A stretch of 64,000 nucleotides of DNA. Source: Bryobacterales bacterium. Its GTDB lineage: Bacteria > Acidobacteriota > Terriglobia > Bryobacterales > Bryobacteraceae. The notes beneath the pieces were generated by a model. It had not been told where the DNA came from and did not search any database. It saw nothing but the letters and a program-made list of their open reading frames with translations. A program made the position numbers and the translations under genes. The DNA is taken from contig JADLCT010000052.1 of assembly GCA_020847045.1 (NCBI GenBank), positions 29,784-93,783 on the forward strand. The letters run 5' to 3'. Positions 35,201 to 46,320 of the stretch are shown here, in pieces; position 1 is the first letter of the stretch; every line of letters starts with the position of its first letter.

Positions 35201-35216
35201 CTCCGTAAGGAGCGCC

Positions 35217-36257
35217 ATGATCATCTCGATGAAACCTCATTCCTCTCCGGAGGAGATTCAAGCTGTTTGCCGGCGGATCGAAGACTTTGGGTACAAGATT
35301 CACACCATCGAGGGCGTGGAGCGCGTCGTGATCGCCGCCATTGGCGTGGGCGACACCTCGCAGTGTCTGGAGTCATTGGAGGCCTTGCCGCAAGTGGAAA
35401 AAGCAATGCGCATCAGCGCTCCTTATAAGTTTGTCAGCCGCGAGTACAAGAATGCGAGGACGCGCATCAAGGTGCGCGACTTCGAGATCGGCGGCGACGA
35501 GTTCATCATGATGGCTGGTCCGTGCTCGGTGGAAAGCGAGCAGCAGATCATGACCTCGGCCGAAGCCGTCGCCAAGGCGGGCGCTCGCATGCTCCGCGGC
35601 GGCGCCTTCAAGCCGCGCACCTCTCCCTACGATTTTCAAGGCATGGAGTTGGAGGGCCTGAAACTGCTGCGCAAGGCGGGCGACGCCACGGGCCTGGGCG
35701 TGATCACCGAGGTGATGAGCGACCGGGACATCGAACTGGTGGCCCAGTATGCGGACATTCTGCAGATCGGCGCGCGGAACATGCAGAATTTCGCGCTGCT
35801 GAAGGGCCTGGGCAAGGCGGGCCGTCCTGTGCTGCTGAAGCGTGGACTGAGCTCGACCGTCAAGGAACTGCTCATGTCGGCCGAGTACATCGTCGCCCAT
35901 GGCAATCGCGACGTCATGCTGTGCGAACGCGGCATTCGCACCTTTGAAACCATCACGCGCAACACCTGTGACATCGTGGCCGTGCCTGCGCTGCAGGAAT
36001 TGACGCACCTGCCCGTGATTCTCGACCCCAGCCATGCGACGGGCAAGCGCAGCCTGGTGCCGGCGCTCTGCCGGGCCGGCGTGGCCATTGGCGCCGACGG
36101 TATTATCCTCGAAGCGCATCCCTGTCCGGAGAAGGCCGTGAGCGACGGCGCGCAGTCGCTTACGCTGGCTCAATTTGATAAGCTGATGCGCGATCTGGGT
36201 CCCTACCTGGAACTCTGGCGCGGCGCCCGCGTTGCCCAGGAGTTGGTGTCGGCATAA
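35217..36257 (+). CDS. aroF: 3-deoxy-7-phosphoheptulonate (DAHP) synthase, type I-beta
   Basis: First enzyme of the shikimate pathway, joining phosphoenolpyruvate and erythrose-4-phosphate. The 346-residue protein has an N-terminal ferredoxin/ACT-like regulatory extension (about residues 1-75) typical of the Thermotoga-type I-beta enzymes, then the KDO8P/DAHP synthase barrel with [38 protein letters not shown] and [10 protein letters not shown] motifs. The ATG at 35217 has AAGGAG 4 bases upstream; an in-frame opening at 35184 lies inside the terminator and is rejected. Expression is likely controlled by the attenuator at 35076-35194, in addition to allosteric control. An unknown membrane protein gene follows after 12 bases. 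The symbol aroF is used in the general sense. Confidence 0.93.
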   Translation: MIISMKPHSSPEEIQAVCRRIEDFGYKIHTIEGVERVVIAAIGVGDTSQCLESLEALPQVEKAMRISAPYKFVSREYKNARTRIKVRDFEIGGDEFIMMAGPCSVESEQQIMTSAEAVAKAGARMLRGGAFKPRTSPYDFQGMELEGLKLLRKAGDATGLGVITEVMSDRDIELVAQYADILQIGARNMQNFALLKGLGKAGRPVLLKRGLSSTVKELLMSAEYIVAHGNRDVMLCERGIRTFETITRNTCDIVAVPALQELTHLPVILDPSHATGKRSLVPALCRAGVAIGADGIILEAHPCPEKAVSDGAQSLTLAQFDKLMRDLGPYLELWRGARVAQELVSA

Positions 36258-36269
36258 CCGGAACCGCCC

Positions 36270-37196
36270 GTGCGCAAACCTTACCGGCTGTGGCAACTGA
36301 TCCTGTTCGTGATTGTCGTCTGTGGCGCGGTGCTCGGTGTGCTGTGGTACCGTCAGTCGCGTTCGATCATCAACTTGTCACAGTTGCTGGCGCGGCTGCC
36401 GGCTGACCGCACTGTTGTGTGCGCCGTCGACGTGAAGTCCCTGCGCACGGCCGGCGTGCTCGATCTCATTGCCGGCTCGCGCGGCGTCGAGGAACTGGAC
36501 TACCGGAACTTCATCCGGGAAACCGGCTTCGACTATCGTGAGGACCTCGACTACATCGTCGCCGCTTTCGACTCCGAACATAAGTATTTTCTCCTTAAGG
36601 GCCGTTTCAACTGGAAGCAGTTGACGCAGTACGCCACCGCGCATGGCGGCCAATGTCTGAACGGGTTTTGCGCGATGCGCGGGGCCGCGCCCAGCAAGAA
36701 CCTCTCCTTCTTCGCGGCCTCACAGGATGTACTGGCGCTGGCCGTGGGCTATGCACCGAAGGCCGCCTACACGCTGATGCCGGCGGACCGCCCGGAAAGC
36801 GGCGTCGTGATTCCCAACGCGCCGTTTTGGATCACCCTGCCGGGACCGCTCCTCAACGCGAGCAATACGCTGCCCGATGGCGTGAAGGCGTTCGCCTCGG
36901 CGCTGTCCGGCGCCGAGCGCATCACTGTTTCCATCGATGCCGGGGCTACGGGTTTTTCGGCGAACCTTCAGGCAGAGTGTCCGGACGGTGCGCAGGCGGC
37001 CGAGGTGCGCGACCGTTTGCGCGCGCTCACCACCGTGCTCACGAAGATGATCCAGCGCAGCGGCCAGCAGCCTAATCCCGATGATCTCAGCGGCGTGCTC
37101 ACTTCGGGTGTGTTCGAGGCCTCCGGGAAGGCCGTCACTGGCAAGTGGCCCATTTCGCGCGCCCTGCTGGAAGCTGTTTCGGCGGGCACGCTTTAG
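36270..37196 (+). CDS. hypothetical membrane-anchored protein
   Basis: A 308-residue protein of unknown family. One N-terminal hydrophobic helix (LILFVIVVCGAVLGVLWY, about residues 10-27) would anchor it in the inner membrane with the rest outside. The remaining 270 residues look like two alpha/beta units (RLPADRTVVCAVDVKSLRTA, DYIVAAFDSEHKYFLLKGRF and AERITVSIDAGATGFSANLQ), similar in pattern to acidobacterial DUF3352-like proteins, though I cannot confirm this. The start is GTG at 36270, 12 bases after aroF, suggesting co-transcription but not a shared pathway. Confidence 0.65.
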   Translation: MRKPYRLWQLILFVIVVCGAVLGVLWYRQSRSIINLSQLLARLPADRTVVCAVDVKSLRTAGVLDLIAGSRGVEELDYRNFIRETGFDYREDLDYIVAAFDSEHKYFLLKGRFNWKQLTQYATAHGGQCLNGFCAMRGAAPSKNLSFFAASQDVLALAVGYAPKAAYTLMPADRPESGVVIPNAPFWITLPGPLLNASNTLPDGVKAFASALSGAERITVSIDAGATGFSANLQAECPDGAQAAEVRDRLRALTTVLTKMIQRSGQQPNPDDLSGVLTSGVFEASGKAVTGKWPISRALLEAVSAGTL

Positions 37197-37258
37197 CCTC
37201 CACGGCCGAACGCCAGGGCCGGCGTGGCCTCCCGCATTGCTACACTGGACTTTCTCCT

Positions 37259-39211
37259 GTGTTTCACATCATTGAAGAGCAAATTCAGCGGCTCGTGTCC
37301 GCACATCTTGCGGCCCGCTATGGTGAGACGATGGCGGTGGCCATCGAGTCTCCCAAACAATCGGGTTTCGGCGAACTGGCGCTGCCGGTGGCCTTCCAAC
37401 TGGCCCGGGCGTTGAAGAAAGCCCCGCGCGCCATCGCGCAGGAGATCGTCAGCGATCTTGGGGCGCTGCCCGGCGTCGCGGCCATCGAGATCGCCGGGAA
37501 TGGATACCTGAATCTGCGGCTGGACCGTGGCGCCTATGGCCACGCCCTGCTGTCCGGTGGCGGCGAGGCGGCCGCCACGGGCCACAAGATCATCGTCGAG
37601 CATACGAACATCAATCCGAACAAGGCGGCGCATATTGGCCACCTGCGGAACTCGGTTTTGGGCGACACCTTCGTGCGCATGCTGCGCGCCTCGGGCGGCG
37701 CGGTGGAGGTGCAAAACTACATCGACAACACGGGCGTCCAGGTGGCCGACGTCGTGGTGGGCTTCCACTATCTCGAACGCAAGTCCGCCGCCGAGGTGGC
37801 CGCGCTCGCCGCCGGGCCGCGCTTCGATTATCTCTGCTGGGATCTCTACGCGCGCGTTTCGCAGTATTTCAAGGAGCACCCGGAAAGCGAGCAGTGGCGG
37901 GCCGAAACGCTGCACGCGATCGAGGCGAACCAGGGCGCGCAGGCCGAGTTGGCGCATGTGGTGGCCGATGCCATCGTGCTCCGCCACCTGGCCACGATGC
38001 GCCGCCTGGGCATCCTGTACGATGTCCTTCCGCGGGAAAGTGAGATTCTGCATCTGCGGTTCTGGGCCACCGCGTTCGAACTTCTCAAACAGCGCGGCGC
38101 CATTCATCTGGCCACGGAAGGCAAAAAGGCGGGTTGCTGGGTGATGGCAGGCTCGCACTTCCGCGAAAACGCGGCCGAGGACGACGCCGACGACTCCAAG
38201 GTGATTGTCCGCTCCAACGGCATCGTCACCTACGTCGGCAAAGACATCGCCTATCAACTTTGGAAGTTCGGTTTGCTCGGTAAGGACTTCCACTACAAAC
38301 CCCTGATCCAGGAACCTGACGGACACACCGTCTGGGTCTCCACGGACGAGGAGCAACCCGCCGGCGCGCCGCGCTTCGGCGCCGGGCACACCGTGTACAA
38401 CGTGATCGACACGCGCCAGTCCTATCTGCAGGACGTGGTGGCGGCGGGGTTGCGCGCCCTGGGCTACGAAGAACAGGCCGGCCGCTCCATTCACTTCAAC
38501 TACGAGATGGTGGCGCTCACGCCAGGCACCTGTGTCGAACTGGGCATCGAACTGAGCGAGGAGGACAGGAAGCGCGCCTACGTCGAGGTGTCCGGCCGCA
38601 AGGGACTCGGCGTGAAGGCCGACGACCTGATTGATAAGCTCATCGAAAAGGCCCTCCACGAGGTGGATGACCGCAATCCCGATAAGCCGGCGGACGAACG
38701 CCGCCTGGTGGCCACGCAGATCGCCACTGGAGCCCTGCGCTATTTCATGCTGAAGTTCACGCGGAACACGGTGATCGCCTTCGACCTGCAGGAGGCTCTG
38801 GCCTTCGTGGGCGAAACCGGCCCCTATGTGCAGTACGCGGCTGTGCGCGCCGGTAAAATTCTCTCAAAGCTCGCCGAACGCGGCGAGACGCTGCCAGACT
38901 TCGACGCCGTGCTCACGCGGGAAGCGTTTGACCGGCAACTGGCCACCGAGGATCTCTGGCAAACCCTGCTGCTGATCTCCAAGGCTCAGTCGGCGCTCGA
39001 AGACGCGCTGGCCAAAGGCGAGCCGGCGCACTTCGCCAAATACGCCTTCCAACTCGCCCAAGGGTTCAGCGCCTTCTACGATGGCTATTCCGTGATCCAC
39101 GAGCAGGATCCGGAGCGGCGCGCCTTCCTGCTGTGGATGACGCGGTACTTCGGACGGCAACTCGCCTGGACACTGGATATTCTGGGTATCCCGGTGCCCG
39201 TCTACATGTAG
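37259..39211 (+). CDS. argS: arginyl-tRNA synthetase
   Basis: Charges tRNA-Arg in the cytoplasm. The 650-residue class I synthetase has the N-terminal tRNA-binding Add-1 domain, IVEHTNINPNKAAHIGHLRN containing the HIGH motif (His-Ile-Gly-His), a central catalytic domain with VSGRKG in place of a canonical KMSKS, and the C-terminal DALR anticodon domain with the usual ending ending in GIPVPVYM. The start is taken as GTG at 37259 (VFHIIEEQIQRL), which fits the family; the frame is open upstream inside the previous gene. TGCTACACT, an extended -10-like motif, lies at 37239-37247. No neighbouring gene is functionally linked. Confidence 0.93.
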   Translation: MFHIIEEQIQRLVSAHLAARYGETMAVAIESPKQSGFGELALPVAFQLARALKKAPRAIAQEIVSDLGALPGVAAIEIAGNGYLNLRLDRGAYGHALLSGGGEAAATGHKIIVEHTNINPNKAAHIGHLRNSVLGDTFVRMLRASGGAVEVQNYIDNTGVQVADVVVGFHYLERKSAAEVAALAAGPRFDYLCWDLYARVSQYFKEHPESEQWRAETLHAIEANQGAQAELAHVVADAIVLRHLATMRRLGILYDVLPRESEILHLRFWATAFELLKQRGAIHLATEGKKAGCWVMAGSHFRENAAEDDADDSKVIVRSNGIVTYVGKDIAYQLWKFGLLGKDFHYKPLIQEPDGHTVWVSTDEEQPAGAPRFGAGHTVYNVIDTRQSYLQDVVAAGLRALGYEEQAGRSIHFNYEMVALTPGTCVELGIELSEEDRKRAYVEVSGRKGLGVKADDLIDKLIEKALHEVDDRNPDKPADERRLVATQIATGALRYFMLKFTRNTVIAFDLQEALAFVGETGPYVQYAAVRAGKILSKLAERGETLPDFDAVLTREAFDRQLATEDLWQTLLLISKAQSALEDALAKGEPAHFAKYAFQLAQGFSAFYDGYSVIHEQDPERRAFLLWMTRYFGRQLAWTLDILGIPVPVYM

Positions 39212-39237
39212 CGCCCCTCCCTGTCTTCACTCGGCCC

Positions 39238-39278
39238 TTGACATGCTGAACTGTATTCTGTATATGTACAGTGTACAG
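39238..39278 (+). promoter_or_regulatory. promoter and operator of the YtrA-type regulator
   Basis: TTGACA (39238-39243) and TATATG (39261-39266) are 17 bases apart. Overlapping them is an inverted repeat, CTGTATTCTGTA (39251-39262) with TACAGTGTACAG (39267-39278), matching at 10 of 12 positions. A dimeric GntR-family protein bound there would cover the -10 box, so autorepression is likely. Confidence 0.6.
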
Positions 39279-39280
39279 TG

Positions 39281-39670
39281 ATGCAGCCGCCCGCCATCGC
39301 CATCGACCTCACCTCTCCCGAGGCTGTGGTCCGGCAGCTTGCCCGGCAGATCCGCCAGTTCATCGTCGAAGGGCATCTGTCGCCCGGCGACGAACTGCCC
39401 GGCGTCCGGCGCCTGGCCATGGACCTCGGCATCCACTTCAACACGGCCGCCGAAGCATACCGCCAGTTGGCCTCCGATGGCTGGATCGAGGTGAACCACG
39501 GCCGCGCGGCGCGCGTTCGCAAGCGCGAGCACGTCCCCGCCGCGGAGGAAACCGTGCAGCGGTGGAGTGAGCGCCTGCGCGCGTTGATCGCCGATACGCG
39601 CGCCGAAGGAGTGCCCGTGCGCCGCATCCGCCGCGACCTGAAACTGGCGCTGGAGGACCTGGAGCGATGA
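39281..39670 (+). CDS. GntR-family (YtrA subfamily) transcriptional regulator
   Basis: A 129-residue regulator with a winged helix-turn-helix (about residues 14-80: VRQLARQIRQFIVEGHLSPG, GVRRLAMDLGIHFNTAAEAYRQL, DGWIEV) and a short C-terminal dimerisation helix, the YtrA pattern. These usually repress the operon they head, often one coding for membrane transport proteins. Either GTG 39278 or ATG 39281 could start it; both lie within about 15 bases of the -10 box, so the message is nearly leaderless. Its TGA overlaps the ATG of the membrane protein gene. Confidence 0.88.
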   Translation: MQPPAIAIDLTSPEAVVRQLARQIRQFIVEGHLSPGDELPGVRRLAMDLGIHFNTAAEAYRQLASDGWIEVNHGRAARVRKREHVPAAEETVQRWSERLRALIADTRAEGVPVRRIRRDLKLALEDLER

Positions 39671-40683
39671 ACGCAAACATGCTCGCCTTGCTGCCGGCTC
39701 TTGTCATCACGGCCGTGATTCTGGACCTGCTGCCACGCCGCCCCCGGCGCGGACTCTATTTTGGGATCACCACGGGCGAGTCGTTCGCGCGCTCGGACGA
39801 GGGCCTTGGGATCGCCCGCCGTTACCGTCTCATGGTGTGGGCCGGAGCGGTGCTCGCCCTGCTGCTGTTGCCGCTCACCCATGGCGCGCTGCCGGTGTTT
39901 GCGCAGATGGCCGTGGGAGCCTTCGCCTGGTTGCATGCCCGCCGCCGCGCCGCGCCACATGCCGTTCAGCCGCCCATGGTGCGCACCGCCGTGCTCGAAG
40001 CGGAACCATCCACGCCCGCCAGCGTGCTTGTTCCGCTGGTGCTTGCCTTGGCCATGCTCGCCGCCTCGGGGATCGTGCTCTATCTCAATTACCACGCGCT
40101 TCCTGAGCGCATACCCACGCACTACGGCATCTCCGGGCAGGCGGACGCCTTCCATGCGAAGACGCCGGTCCTCACGGCCATGCCCGTGGTGATCGGACTG
40201 CTCATTTGGCTGCTCATGGCCATGAACGTGTTCGGCATCATCCATGGCACGAGCCGCGGCGGCGCACCAGAAACCCGCCTGGCCCGCGAGGCCCAGCGCG
40301 CCTATTTCGCGCGCCTGCTGGCCTGGTTGGAACTGGCCATCGGCGGCTTGTTCGCCTACATCGCGGTCTCGCCCATCGTGAGCGCGCAGCGTCTGGCCGG
40401 CAGCGGCTGGATCATGCCGGCGCTCACCGTCTTGCTGCTGATTGGCCCTGTTTGGGCCGTGCTGCGCTGGAAGGAACAGGCGGGCGGCGCCGGAGATGAC
40501 ACGCCGGACGCGTGCTGGGTGGGCGGGCTGTTTTATTGGAATTCGGGTGATCCGGCGCTGATGGTCGAACGGCGCGATGGTGTGGGCTATACGCTCAATT
40601 TCGCCCATCCCTTCGCCTGGGCGCAAGGTCTCTTGGTGCTGGCCCTCGTCGCCCTCCCGCTGGTGATTTATTCGGCAAGGTGA
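39667..40683 (+). CDS. DUF1648/DUF5808 multi-pass membrane protein
   Basis: A 338-residue inner-membrane protein. It contains about seven hydrophobic segments, a DUF1648 motif (ALPERIPTHYGISGQADAF, about residues 141-159) and a C-terminal DUF5808-like segment (GGLFYWNSGDPALMVERR). Related proteins are encoded beside YtrA/GntR regulators in many bacteria, where an envelope-stress or SdpI-like immunity role has been suggested. Here it overlaps the regulator gene by four bases, so the two form an operon controlled from the upstream operator. Precise function is not known. Confidence 0.82.
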   Translation: MNANMLALLPALVITAVILDLLPRRPRRGLYFGITTGESFARSDEGLGIARRYRLMVWAGAVLALLLLPLTHGALPVFAQMAVGAFAWLHARRRAAPHAVQPPMVRTAVLEAEPSTPASVLVPLVLALAMLAASGIVLYLNYHALPERIPTHYGISGQADAFHAKTPVLTAMPVVIGLLIWLLMAMNVFGIIHGTSRGGAPETRLAREAQRAYFARLLAWLELAIGGLFAYIAVSPIVSAQRLAGSGWIMPALTVLLLIGPVWAVLRWKEQAGGAGDDTPDACWVGGLFYWNSGDPALMVERRDGVGYTLNFAHPFAWAQGLLVLALVALPLVIYSAR

Positions 40684-40714
40684 CGGGCTCGCTGCGATAA
40701 ACTGGTTGTAACCC

Positions 40715-43375
<2,661 letters not shown>

Positions 43376-43387
43376 GCCGCGAGCGGG

Positions 43388-44380
43388 TTAGAACCAGCGG
43401 CGCTTATCGACGGTGTTCAGGAGGGGTTTGCCTTGCGCGAACCCCTCGACGTTTTTCAACAGTACGGCCAGGTGCCGTTCGGCGATGCGCGGCGAAAAGC
43501 CGGCCACGTGTGGCGTGAGAATCACGTTCTCCATGCTCCACAACGGGTGCCCGGGCGGCAGCGGTTCGGTCTCGAACACGTCGAGCGCCGCGCCGGCGAT
43601 ACCGCCTTCGCGCAGAGCGGCCACAAGATCATCGAGCACCACGATGGCGCCGCGGCCGATGTTGATCAAGTAGGCTTCCGGCGGCATTTTGGCGATCAAC
43701 GCCCGGTTGAACATCCGCTCGGTTTCCGGCGTGTGCGGCGCGCAGATGACGGTGAAGCGGCTTTGCGCCAGCAGATCCGGCAGACGCTCCATGCCCCAGA
43801 GCGTGACACCCTCGCCGGGCGGTTCCGTGCGCACGGGATCGACGGCCAGGACGGACATTTGGAACGCGCGCGCCCTCCGCGCCACCTCGGCGCCGATCTC
43901 GCCGCAACCCACAACGCCCAGCGTGCAATCGCTCACATGCAGATGCGCGCGGTCGATGCCGTTCACCACGCCGGGGCCCAACGCGAAGCTGGCGCGCGCC
44001 TGCTCGCCGCCGCAGGGCTCCCATCTCCGCCGCTGAATATACAGGTGCAGGTTGCGCGCAAAGCACAGCACGTAGCCCATCACCTGATCGGCGATCACGT
44101 CGCTGAACAGGCCGCGCATGTTGGTCAGCGTGCACGGGTGCTCCACCAGGGCGGGGAAGAGGTAGTGTTCCAGGCTCGCCGTGGGCGACTGCACCCAGCG
44201 CAGGCGGCGCGCCGCTGCCAGCAGCGCTGGCGTCATCTTGCCGAAGAAGGCCTCGGCGTCGGCGACTTCGCCGGCCGCCGCCGTTTCATCGGCGCAGTTC
44301 ACCACGCGCATTTCACCCGCCGCCGTTCGCAGCTTGTCCAGGCGGTCCGCCTCGACGGGCGGCCATACAACAAGTTTCAT
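43388..44380 (-). CDS. D-2-hydroxyacid dehydrogenase family protein
   Basis: A 330-residue NAD(P)-dependent dehydrogenase of the D-isomer 2-hydroxyacid family. The Rossmann motif is TLGVVGCGEIGAEVARRA, with a second family segment NIGRGAIVVLDDLVAAL and the catalytic His in ILTPHVAG. The catalytic Arg is expected in FTVICAPHTPETERM/NIGRGAI, where R in GRG is present. Substrate is unknown; hydroxypyruvate/glyoxylate or phosphoglycerate-like compounds are possible. Its start lies 9 bases after the S24-type gene stop, so the two may share a message; it is convergent with acnA. Confidence 0.88.
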   Translation of the reverse strand: MKLVVWPPVEADRLDKLRTAAGEMRVVNCADETAAAGEVADAEAFFGKMTPALLAAARRLRWVQSPTASLEHYLFPALVEHPCTLTNMRGLFSDVIADQVMGYVLCFARNLHLYIQRRRWEPCGGEQARASFALGPGVVNGIDRAHLHVSDCTLGVVGCGEIGAEVARRARAFQMSVLAVDPVRTEPPGEGVTLWGMERLPDLLAQSRFTVICAPHTPETERMFNRALIAKMPPEAYLINIGRGAIVVLDDLVAALREGGIAGAALDVFETEPLPPGHPLWSMENVILTPHVAGFSPRIAERHLAVLLKNVEGFAQGKPLLNTVDKRRWF

Positions 44381-44389
44381 AGGAAATGT

Positions 44390-45196
44390 TTAATCTAAGA
44401 CGGCGATGAACTCGGCCACGACCCGGGCCGGCTTGTCTTCCGTGAGCGGCCACCGCTCGAACTCGGGGTTGAGCGGCTCCATCCAGATTTCCGTGTGCTC
44501 CCATTCGCCGTCCTGGCTGGCGCGCTTGACGCTGCGGTAGCGCTTCACCGTGTAGCGCTCGCCGCTTTCGGGCTCGCTCAGATCCTCCACCAGCACCAGT
44601 TTGCCGTGGCGGGACCCTGCGCCGAACTCGCGGAACAGGCAGAGGCTCCCGCTGGCGATGCGAGGCTCCATGGAGCGCCCCACCACGTGCGCCGCGAACA
44701 TGCCAGTGGTGACGCGCACGCCGGCGGGCACCTCGATCCAGTCCTCCAACTCGGCCGTCATCCGGTCGCCATAGCCGCCCGCGGCCGCCCGCACGCTCCA
44801 CACCGGCAGGTGCGTGTCGTAACGGCGCACCGTCGCCGGAACGTGCCGTTCATACATGCGGTTCAGCGTGGCATTGAAGTGGCCCAGCAGCACCCGTTCG
44901 GGCGGGCTCATACGAATGGCGTTGGACAACGTGTCTTCCAGTTGGGCCAGCAGCGCCGCGGCCCCCATCTCGCCGGCCTTGGCCCGCAGATCATCCTCGA
45001 TCGCCTCGAGCACGTCGAGATCGTCGTCGTTGCCGGTCAGCTCATCCCAATCGCGCCGCAGCCGGAATCCGATGCGCCCTGTGGCCTCGTCGAACAGGAT
45101 GACGCCGCACGGCTCTGGCGCGCGCCCGGGCAGCGACACCTCCAACAGCCGAAAATCCGCCAGGCGGGCCTGCGTCACGGTTGCCGTCTGCATCAT
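44390..45196 (-). CDS. S24 (LexA/UmuD-like) peptidase-domain protein with unknown N-terminal domain
   Basis: A 268-residue protein with a C-terminal S24 serine/lysine peptidase-like domain: S175 in VVGRSMEPRIASGS and K218 in ERYTVKRYRS occupy the catalytic positions of LexA and UmuD. The N-terminal 120 residues (for example EPCGVILFDEATGRIGFRLR) are not a helix-turn-helix and look like an alpha/beta domain I cannot name. So it is not a LexA repressor. It may be a self-processing sensor or simply use the S24 fold. Start could be 45196 or 45193. It precedes the hydroxyacid dehydrogenase gene by 9 bases. Confidence 0.7.
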   Translation of the reverse strand: MMQTATVTQARLADFRLLEVSLPGRAPEPCGVILFDEATGRIGFRLRRDWDELTGNDDDLDVLEAIEDDLRAKAGEMGAAALLAQLEDTLSNAIRMSPPERVLLGHFNATLNRMYERHVPATVRRYDTHLPVWSVRAAAGGYGDRMTAELEDWIEVPAGVRVTTGMFAAHVVGRSMEPRIASGSLCLFREFGAGSRHGKLVLVEDLSEPESGERYTVKRYRSVKRASQDGEWEHTEIWMEPLNPEFERWPLTEDKPARVVAEFIAVLD

Positions 45197-45253
45197 CCTA
45201 CTCCGGTCTCTCCGTCCTTATCGGCACATCCGCCGGTTCTCTTACCGGCGCCG

Positions 45254-46273
45254 TCACGGCGTGTACGGATAATAGCCGCTGCGGTGCCGCACCTTCACGG
45301 CCGGCAACGAGGGCACCTCGACCTTGATCTCGCGAAACACCTTCGCCGTATCGGACGCCGAAGGGATATAGCGCATGATGTACTGCGTCGTGATCTCGCC
45401 GGCCACGTTGGCGATGGAGCCGAAGATGCCCTTGGCGATCTCGCTGGCGTAGCCGCCCGTGCCCACCTTCAGCGCATAGTTGCCTTCGTCGGAAGGAGTC
45501 GAGAGATAGCCGCTCACGTCCTTGTAAAGGTTGTTCAGCGGGTACTCCACGCGGCCGCCCGTATCCTCGGCCAGTTTCAGCAGGTTCTTCTCGCCCACGC
45601 TATTGAAACCGAACGCCACCGTGCTGACGCCGTAAATGGTCACCAGGTTCCGCTGCGCCAGTTCGAGCACCTCGTCCAGAGTCTTCTTCGACGCCGTGTC
45701 GTGGCCGTCACCGATGACGACGATCACGCGTCGCGGCTCGATCGGCTCGCCCTTCACCAGATCCCGGCGCGTGCAGGCCAGATAGATGGCGTCGTAGAAC
45801 GCCGCCCCGCCGCCCGGCTTCAACTTGCGGATCTTCTCGACGATGTTCTCGGGATCGAACTTCGTGTTGGCCTGAATCTCGGCCTCGTTGCCGTAGCTCA
45901 CCAGATAGCCGGAGTATTGCGGCTCGCCCGGCATGAGATTCAACACCAGGTCGATGGCCGCCTCCTGGAACACCTTCCAATGAAGGCGGCTGGCGTTGCT
46001 TACGTCGATGAGAAAACCGACAACCACCGGCTGGCTGCGCTCGCGGCTGAAAAACTTGATCTGCTGCGGCTTGCCGTCTTCGAAGATGCGGAAGTCGCCC
46101 ACGTCGAGATTGGAAACAAAGCGGCCTTTGTCGTCGGTGACGGTGACCGGAACGATCACCTCGTTCACGGCGACACGGATGTCTCCGGGGATGGGCGTAC
46201 CGGTTTGGGCGCGCGCCAATCCACCGGAAAACAGGGGCGTGGCCAGCAGACCCAGGGCATTACGGCGAAGCAT
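45254..46273 (-). CDS. secreted VWA-domain protein (acidobacterial type) with variant MIDAS
   Basis: A 339-residue exported protein with an Arg-Arg leader (MLRRNALGLLATPLFSGGLARA). It belongs to the VWFA-related group common in Acidobacteria: N-terminal beta strand region (VNEVIVPVTVTDDKGRFVSN), then a von Willebrand A domain (FLIDVSNASRLHW to about residue 270). The metal site reads Asp-Val-Ser-Asn-Ala-Ser, so the usual DxSxS is altered at the fifth position and metal binding may be weakened. Function is unknown, possibly protein-protein contact outside the cell. A TATAAT hexamer lies 13 bases before the start on the minus strand. Confidence 0.82.
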   Translation of the reverse strand: MLRRNALGLLATPLFSGGLARAQTGTPIPGDIRVAVNEVIVPVTVTDDKGRFVSNLDVGDFRIFEDGKPQQIKFFSRERSQPVVVGFLIDVSNASRLHWKVFQEAAIDLVLNLMPGEPQYSGYLVSYGNEAEIQANTKFDPENIVEKIRKLKPGGGAAFYDAIYLACTRRDLVKGEPIEPRRVIVVIGDGHDTASKKTLDEVLELAQRNLVTIYGVSTVAFGFNSVGEKNLLKLAEDTGGRVEYPLNNLYKDVSGYLSTPSDEGNYALKVGTGGYASEIAKGIFGSIANVAGEITTQYIMRYIPSASDTAKVFREIKVEVPSLPAVKVRHRSGYYPYTP

Positions 46274-46286
46274 AGCTACATCGACG

Positions 46287-46292
46287 ATTATA
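46287..46292 (-). promoter_or_regulatory. TATAAT -10 hexamer of the VWA gene
   Basis: Minus-strand TATAAT, 13 bases before the ATG at 46273; the predicted transcript would have only about six untranslated bases. Confidence 0.4.
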
Positions 46293-46320
46293 CGCCGCCG
46301 CGCGGGTACAGGATTCCAAT

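Noticed and set aside
35013..35303. Minus-strand ORF across the attenuator and aroF start
   Set aside because: Overlaps the promoter, leader, terminator and start of aroF and has no recognised similarity or ribosome site.
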